Assembly (NCBI GenBank): GCA_045545635.1
Contig: JAZQBI010000132.1
Span: 1 to 8,204, forward strand
From: RGIG8748 sp045545635
Lineage (GTDB): Bacteria > Bacillota > Clostridia > UMGS1810
Direction: 5' to 3'
DNA: 8,204 nucleotides
Positions 5,144 through 8,204 of this stretch are shown here, piece by piece. How positions within the stretch are numbered: the stretch's first letter is position 1; every line of letters begins with the position of its first letter. The position numbers were made by a program, and so were the translations under genes. The notes under the pieces were generated by a model. That model was not told the DNA's origin and ran no database searches. It was given only the letters and a program-made list of their open reading frames with translations.

Positions 5144-5172
5144 ATAGTAACATATGCATACCAAAAAGTCAA
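5144..5172 (-). promoter_or_regulatory. Sigma-A-type promoter of RNA copy 3
   Basis: Minus strand: -35 TTGACT (5172-5167), 17-bp spacer, -10 TACTAT (5149-5144), extended by TGT. The predicted +1 is G5137, the first base of P1. From the -10 upstream the sequence is almost identical to copy 2; from the -10 downstream it is not. An overlapping TATAAT (5147-5142) exists but would need a 19-bp spacer to the same -35. Confidence 0.8.
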
Positions 5173-5264
5173 TCGGGAAAAAAGTCGCTTAATGTCGAAT
5201 GTCAAATTTTTTTATAATTTAATCTGTTTTCAAAACACATTTCCATAATCAGTAACTTTTTAAA

Positions 5265-5458
5265 TCCGCATTGAAATATGCAGGATTAAAAAATCAAAAA
5301 GAAAAAATCCAATTCTTCCGAAAACGGCAAATGCTATAGTTCAGTTCCCTTATGCATTTGCCGTTTAGCGAGGACCAGAGGCGGAAACCGCCTCCTCCGC
5401 AGCGTTCGGATAAGAATTGAATTTTTGATTTTGATTTTCCTGCATATTTCACAGCGGA
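5265..5458. repeat. Nested palindromic module, copy B
   Basis: Same architecture and same length (194 bp) as the module at 4484-4677. The left terminal repeat (5265-5285) is identical; the right (5438-5458) has two changes. The inner hairpin is GAGGCGG/CCGCCTC (5378-5394) where copy A has GCGACGA/TCGTCGC: three base pairs changed on both sides, so pairing was kept. No gene seen. Confidence 0.75.
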
Positions 5459-5471
5459 GAGCAGGGGATGC

Positions 5472-5500
5472 ACGAAGGGGACTGCGGAAGTCCCCTTCGT
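5472..5500. repeat. 12-bp hairpin ACGAAGGGGACT/AGTCCCCTTCGT
   Basis: A perfect 12-bp stem with a GCGGA loop. It stands where the GCAGGGGGAAC-type hairpins stand in the two cassettes, suggesting a third, degenerate unit end. It has no T-run; the following DNA is A/T-rich on either side. Confidence 0.6.
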
Positions 5501-5550
5501 AATTAATACAATTAATATAATTAATAATAATTAATAATAATTAATAACAA
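5501..5550. repeat. A/T-rich short tandem repeat
   Basis: Repeats of ATTAATAATA-like units (about 10 bp) fill this stretch with no G and a single-base C interruption near each end. It is low-complexity, flexible DNA between two hairpins. No gene or binding site is recognisable. Confidence 0.65.
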
Positions 5551-5576
5551 TTTCATATTGAAAAATCGGGGTTTTA

Positions 5577-5593
5577 GGGGTACGCCGTACCCC
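5577..5593. repeat. GGGGTAC/GTACCCC hairpin
   Basis: A 7-bp perfect stem with a GCC loop, the third member of the GGGGTAY family in this window. Against 4692-4708, the closing pair T-A became C-G on both sides. It lies about 100 bp upstream of dprA. Confidence 0.6.
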
Positions 5594-5644
5594 TGAATAT
5601 TACCCTTTTCTACATTATATTATAAACTTTTTTCAAAAAAACTC

Positions 5645-5673
5645 TTTACAAAATCAAATCTTTATAGTAATGT
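5645..5673 (+). promoter_or_regulatory. Candidate promoter of dprA-topA
   Basis: TTTACA (5645-5650), 17-bp spacer, TAATGT (5668-5673). Each hexamer departs from consensus, but spacing and position (about 35 bp before the start codon) fit. TATAGT at 5664-5669 is an overlapping alternative -10 with a poor spacer. Confidence 0.4.
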
Positions 5674-5707
5674 AAATATATGTGTAAAAAATTTGGAGAT
5701 GATATAT

Positions 5708-6796
5708 TTGGATAACACTCTTTTGTGGCTATGGCTTCACGAAAACACAAACATCTCTCGCAACAAGCAATACAAGCTTCTTGAAGCTTTTGGCGATATA
5801 GAGAGTATATACAAATCAGACATTGGAGATTACAGAGATTTTTCTTTTCTCTCACCTGAGGACATAAATGCTTTGCATAACAAAGACCTTAGTCCCTGCG
5901 AAAATTCCCTCAAAAGACTTCTTGATATGGGTGCAAGAGTACTTACAACAGACTCTCCCGACTATCCCGATATGCTTCGCACCATACACTCTGCTCCCAC
6001 GGTGCTTTATACTATGGGAAGCTTTTGTGATTTTAACAACGCATTTTGCATAGCCATGGTAGGAACAAGGCTTGCCACCGATTACGGAAAAAAGACCGCC
6101 TACAACATAGCACGGGATTTATCCAAAAACGGAGTAACCGTGGTAAGCGGAATGGCGGCAGGCATTGATGGAAAATCTCACGAGGGTGCTTTGTCGGCTA
6201 TGAGTCCAACAGTTGCAGTTACTGCCTGCGGACTTGATATTGTATATCCGAAATTCAACTCCGGTATTATGAAACAAATTGTTAAGCAAGGTGCCGTAGT
6301 TACGGAATATCCCCTGGGTTCCCCACCGGAAAAGTATCACTTTCCCGAGAGAAACCGCATTATTTCCGGACTGTGCCATGGTACAGTTGTTGTGGAAGCC
6401 GACATCAAAAGCGGCTCACTTATAACCAGCGAATATGCCACCGAGCAGAATCGTGATGTATTTGCAGTTCCGGGCAATGTCAGCTCATCCAAATCCAAAG
6501 GTACCAACTTTCTTCTGAGAGACGGTGCCCATATGATAACAAGCGGAAGAGATATTCTGGATTTCTACTCTCTCGCCCATCTGGAGGAAGTACCAAAGAC
6601 TAACATAGAATTTACGCCGGATTCCCTTGAGGAAAGGGTTCTTTCTGCTATTACAGAGGACAGCGTTCACACAGATGTTATATGCGAAAGAACAGGCCTT
6701 GATGCAGGCACCGTAAATGCCACACTTCTTATGCTGGAATTAAAGGGCAAGGTTATGAAGCTCTCCGGCGGAAGATACAGCAGTATCAATAATTAA
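5708..6796 (+). CDS. dprA: DNA-processing protein DprA (Smf)
   Basis: DprA binds incoming single-stranded DNA and loads RecA onto it during natural transformation; it is also kept in species not known to be competent. The protein is complete: an N-terminal SAM/HhH-like region (to about residue 70), a Rossmann-fold core with MVGTR (117-121) and SGMAAGIDG (147-155), the signature FPERNRIISG (202-211), and a C-terminal winged-helix domain (about 316-357). Start choice: TTTGGAG at 5692-5698 lies nine bases before TTG5708, giving 362 residues and a start (LDNTLLWLWL) that fits family N-termini. The in-frame ATG at 5699 directly abuts the SD, and TTG5693 lies within it, so both are less likely. The gene is separated from topA by 19 bp. 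The dprA-topA pair is conserved in Firmicutes, for example smf-topA in Bacillus subtilis, and supports co-transcription. Confidence 0.93.
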   Translation: MDNTLLWLWLHENTNISRNKQYKLLEAFGDIESIYKSDIGDYRDFSFLSPEDINALHNKDLSPCENSLKRLLDMGARVLTTDSPDYPDMLRTIHSAPTVLYTMGSFCDFNNAFCIAMVGTRLATDYGKKTAYNIARDLSKNGVTVVSGMAAGIDGKSHEGALSAMSPTVAVTACGLDIVYPKFNSGIMKQIVKQGAVVTEYPLGSPPEKYHFPERNRIISGLCHGTVVVEADIKSGSLITSEYATEQNRDVFAVPGNVSSSKSKGTNFLLRDGAHMITSGRDILDFYSLAHLEEVPKTNIEFTPDSLEERVLSAITEDSVHTDVICERTGLDAGTVNATLLMLELKGKVMKLSGGRYSSINN

Positions 6797-6815
6797 TCAG
6801 AATAGGAATGATAAA

Positions 6816-8204
6816 ATGAAAAAAAAGCTCGTAATAGTGGAGTCCCCCTCAAAGGCAACTACCATAAAAAAATATCTTGGCTCCGGCTATCAGGTAGTAG
6901 CAAGCATGGGACATGTTATAGATCTTCCCAAAAGCCAGCTTGGTATTGATGTGGAAAACGGCTTTGAGCCACGCTACATCACCATCCGAGGCAAAGGAGA
7001 CCTTGTAAAGACTCTCAAAAGAGATGCAAAAAATGCCGCAAAGATATTTCTGGCAACTGACCCTGACCGTGAGGGAGAAGCTATAAGCTGGCATCTTGCA
7101 AATCTTCTGGATATAGACAAGAGCGAAAAATGCAGAATAACATTTAATGAAATAACAAAAAAAGCAGTTACCGCAGGTATCAAGGAACCCCGACAGATTA
7201 ACGAAAGTCTGGTGGACTCCCAGCAGGCGAGACGAGTGCTTGACAGAATAGTTGGTTACAAAATAAGTCCCCTGCTCTGGAAAAAGGTAAGAAAGGGCTT
7301 AAGTGCCGGCAGAGTTCAGTCTGTTGCCACAAAGCTTATCTGTGACAGAGAAGAGGAGATAGAAAACTTTGATTCCAAGGAATACTGGACAATTGATGCC
7401 CACCTTCTCCACGGAAAGAAAAAGTTTACAGCTTCCTTCTACGGAAAGGGAAGCAAAAAGGCAGACATATCCTCCGAGGAAACTGCACAAAAGGTTTTGT
7501 CTGCAATAGAGGGACACAGCTTTACCGTAAAAAGTGTAAAGCAGGCAAGCAAAAAGAAAGTAAGTGCACCTCCCTTTATTACATCAACACTCCAGCAGGA
7601 GGCAGGCAGAAAGCTTTCCTTTACATCACAGAGAACCATGCAGGCTGCACAGCAGCTCTACGAAGGTATAAATATTAAGGGCAAGGGACAGATAGGTCTT
7701 ATTACCTATATGCGTACAGACTCACTGCGAATATCCGACGATGCCCTTTCCGTTGCAAGGGACTACATCGGCAGTACCTTTGGGATGGATTATCTCCCGG
7801 CAAAGGCTAAGGTCTACAAAACAAAGAAAAGTGCTCAGGATGCTCACGAAGCCATCCGTCCCACATATCCCGACCTTGCACCCGAAAGCATAAAGGATTC
7901 TCTCACACCCGACCAGTACAAAATATATAAAATCATCTGGGACCGCTTTATTGCAAGCCAGATGACAGATGCAATATATGACACTGTAAGTGTGGATCTG
8001 GATATAAACGGATACACCTTCCGTGCATCGGGACAGACCGTTAAATTTGCAGGTTTCTCCCTTGTATATACAGAAAGTGCAGATACAGAGGAAGACAAAA
8101 TCTCCAAGCTCCCCGAACTTAAAGAGGGCGATACCCCAACCTGCGATAAGCTGGATAAGCAGCAGCACTTTACACAGCCCCCTGCAAGATATACGGAAGC
8201 ATCC
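6816..8204 (+). CDS. topA: DNA topoisomerase I (type IA), 5' part, cut by window edge
   Basis: TopA relaxes negative supercoils by cutting and passing one strand through a transient 5'-phosphotyrosine link. The frame is open for 463 codons to the last base, so the C-terminal part, normally including zinc-finger repeats, is missing from the window rather than from the gene. Visible motifs: TOPRIM domain starting KKKLVIVESPSKATTI with Glu9, and DPDREGE with Asp82, Asp84 and Glu86 (metal ligands); SAGRVQS at 163-169; the active site ITYMRTDS at 296-303 with catalytic Tyr298; and DAHEAIRPT downstream, diagnostic of the family. AGGA at 6804-6807 lies eight bases before the ATG. It follows dprA by 19 bp and is probably in the same operon; in relatives trmFO often follows. 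Confidence 0.96.
   Translation, partial: MKKKLVIVESPSKATTIKKYLGSGYQVVASMGHVIDLPKSQLGIDVENGFEPRYITIRGKGDLVKTLKRDAKNAAKIFLATDPDREGEAISWHLANLLDIDKSEKCRITFNEITKKAVTAGIKEPRQINESLVDSQQARRVLDRIVGYKISPLLWKKVRKGLSAGRVQSVATKLICDREEEIENFDSKEYWTIDAHLLHGKKKFTASFYGKGSKKADISSEETAQKVLSAIEGHSFTVKSVKQASKKKVSAPPFITSTLQQEAGRKLSFTSQRTMQAAQQLYEGINIKGKGQIGLITYMRTDSLRISDDALSVARDYIGSTFGMDYLPAKAKVYKTKKSAQDAHEAIRPTYPDLAPESIKDSLTPDQYKIYKIIWDRFIASQMTDAIYDTVSVDLDINGYTFRASGQTVKFAGFSLVYTESADTEEDKISKLPELKEGDTPTCDKLDKQQHFTQPPARYTEAS

Larger units (their letters stand above)
3920..5458. repeat. Tandem duplication of an RNA/small-protein cassette (two units)
   Basis: Two units, roughly 3920-4677 and 4658-5458, share the same order of parts at an offset of 781-787 bp: G/C hairpins, small ORF, structured RNA, promoter, palindromic module. 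The end motif CCTGCATATTTCA occurs at three places (about 3920, 4658 and 5439), each followed by a variant of GCGGA, and marks the unit borders. Conservation is uneven. Positions 4368-4504 match 5149-5285 over 137 bp with one substitution (C4449/T5230) and no indel. The RNA stems next to them are almost unrelated in sequence, and the small ORFs are about 80 percent alike at protein level. Confidence 0.8.

Noticed and set aside
3920..5458. Insertion sequence
   Set aside because: Inverted repeats are present, but there is no transposase frame and no visible target-site duplication; at most a non-autonomous element.
7722..8168. Minus-strand ORF of 148 residues inside topA
   Set aside because: It is antisense to the conserved TopA frame with its catalytic motif; no SD.

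Overview
The window looks like chromosomal DNA from a low-GC Gram-positive of class Clostridia, probably an Oscillospiraceae/Ruminococcaceae-type gut anaerobe. The reasons are strong Shine-Dalgarno sites, sigma-A-like promoters (TTGACT-17 bp-TATAAT), U-tailed intrinsic terminators, the dprA-topA gene order of Firmicutes, and intergenic DNA full of palindromic repeats. The lineage is an inference from style, not from a marker gene.

Layout. Positions 1-160 are a mosaic of small hairpins between TCGATATG and CATATCGA motifs. Positions 291-494 hold a minus-strand structured RNA gene with its own promoter and terminator. Then come four plus-strand housekeeping-type genes: an RsuA-family rRNA pseudouridine synthase (513-1226), an orphan sugar-ABC-transporter ATPase of the UgpC/MsmK/MsmX type (1547-2653), and the cell-wall lytic transglycosylase MltG (2719-3738); after a 1.95-kb repeat-rich interval follow DprA (5708-6796) and the first 463 codons of topoisomerase I, TopA (6816 to the window edge).

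The interval 3739-5707 is the most unusual part. It carries a tandem duplication (offset 781-787 bp) of a minus-strand cassette: sigma-A-like promoter, then a ~165-nt pseudoknotted RNA, then an intrinsic terminator, then an SD site and a 42/43-residue acidic protein, then strong G/C hairpins and a nested palindromic module. The RNA is the same type as the one at 291-459, so the window holds three paralogues. Their stems have largely unrelated sequences but keep the same pairing: two long nested helices, an apical hairpin, and a downstream strand that pairs back into the apical region. In each case the predicted +1 is a G exactly at the first base of the outer helix. Helix imperfections are G-U on the minus strand and A-C on the plus strand, which fixes the orientation. 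The two small proteins differ mostly at synonymous sites, so they are real genes under selection.

I do not recognise this RNA/small-protein cassette as a named family. It may be a stand-alone small RNA family or an attenuator-type leader controlling the small protein. The housekeeping genes have no evident functional link to it; the cassettes appear to sit in intergenic space between them.
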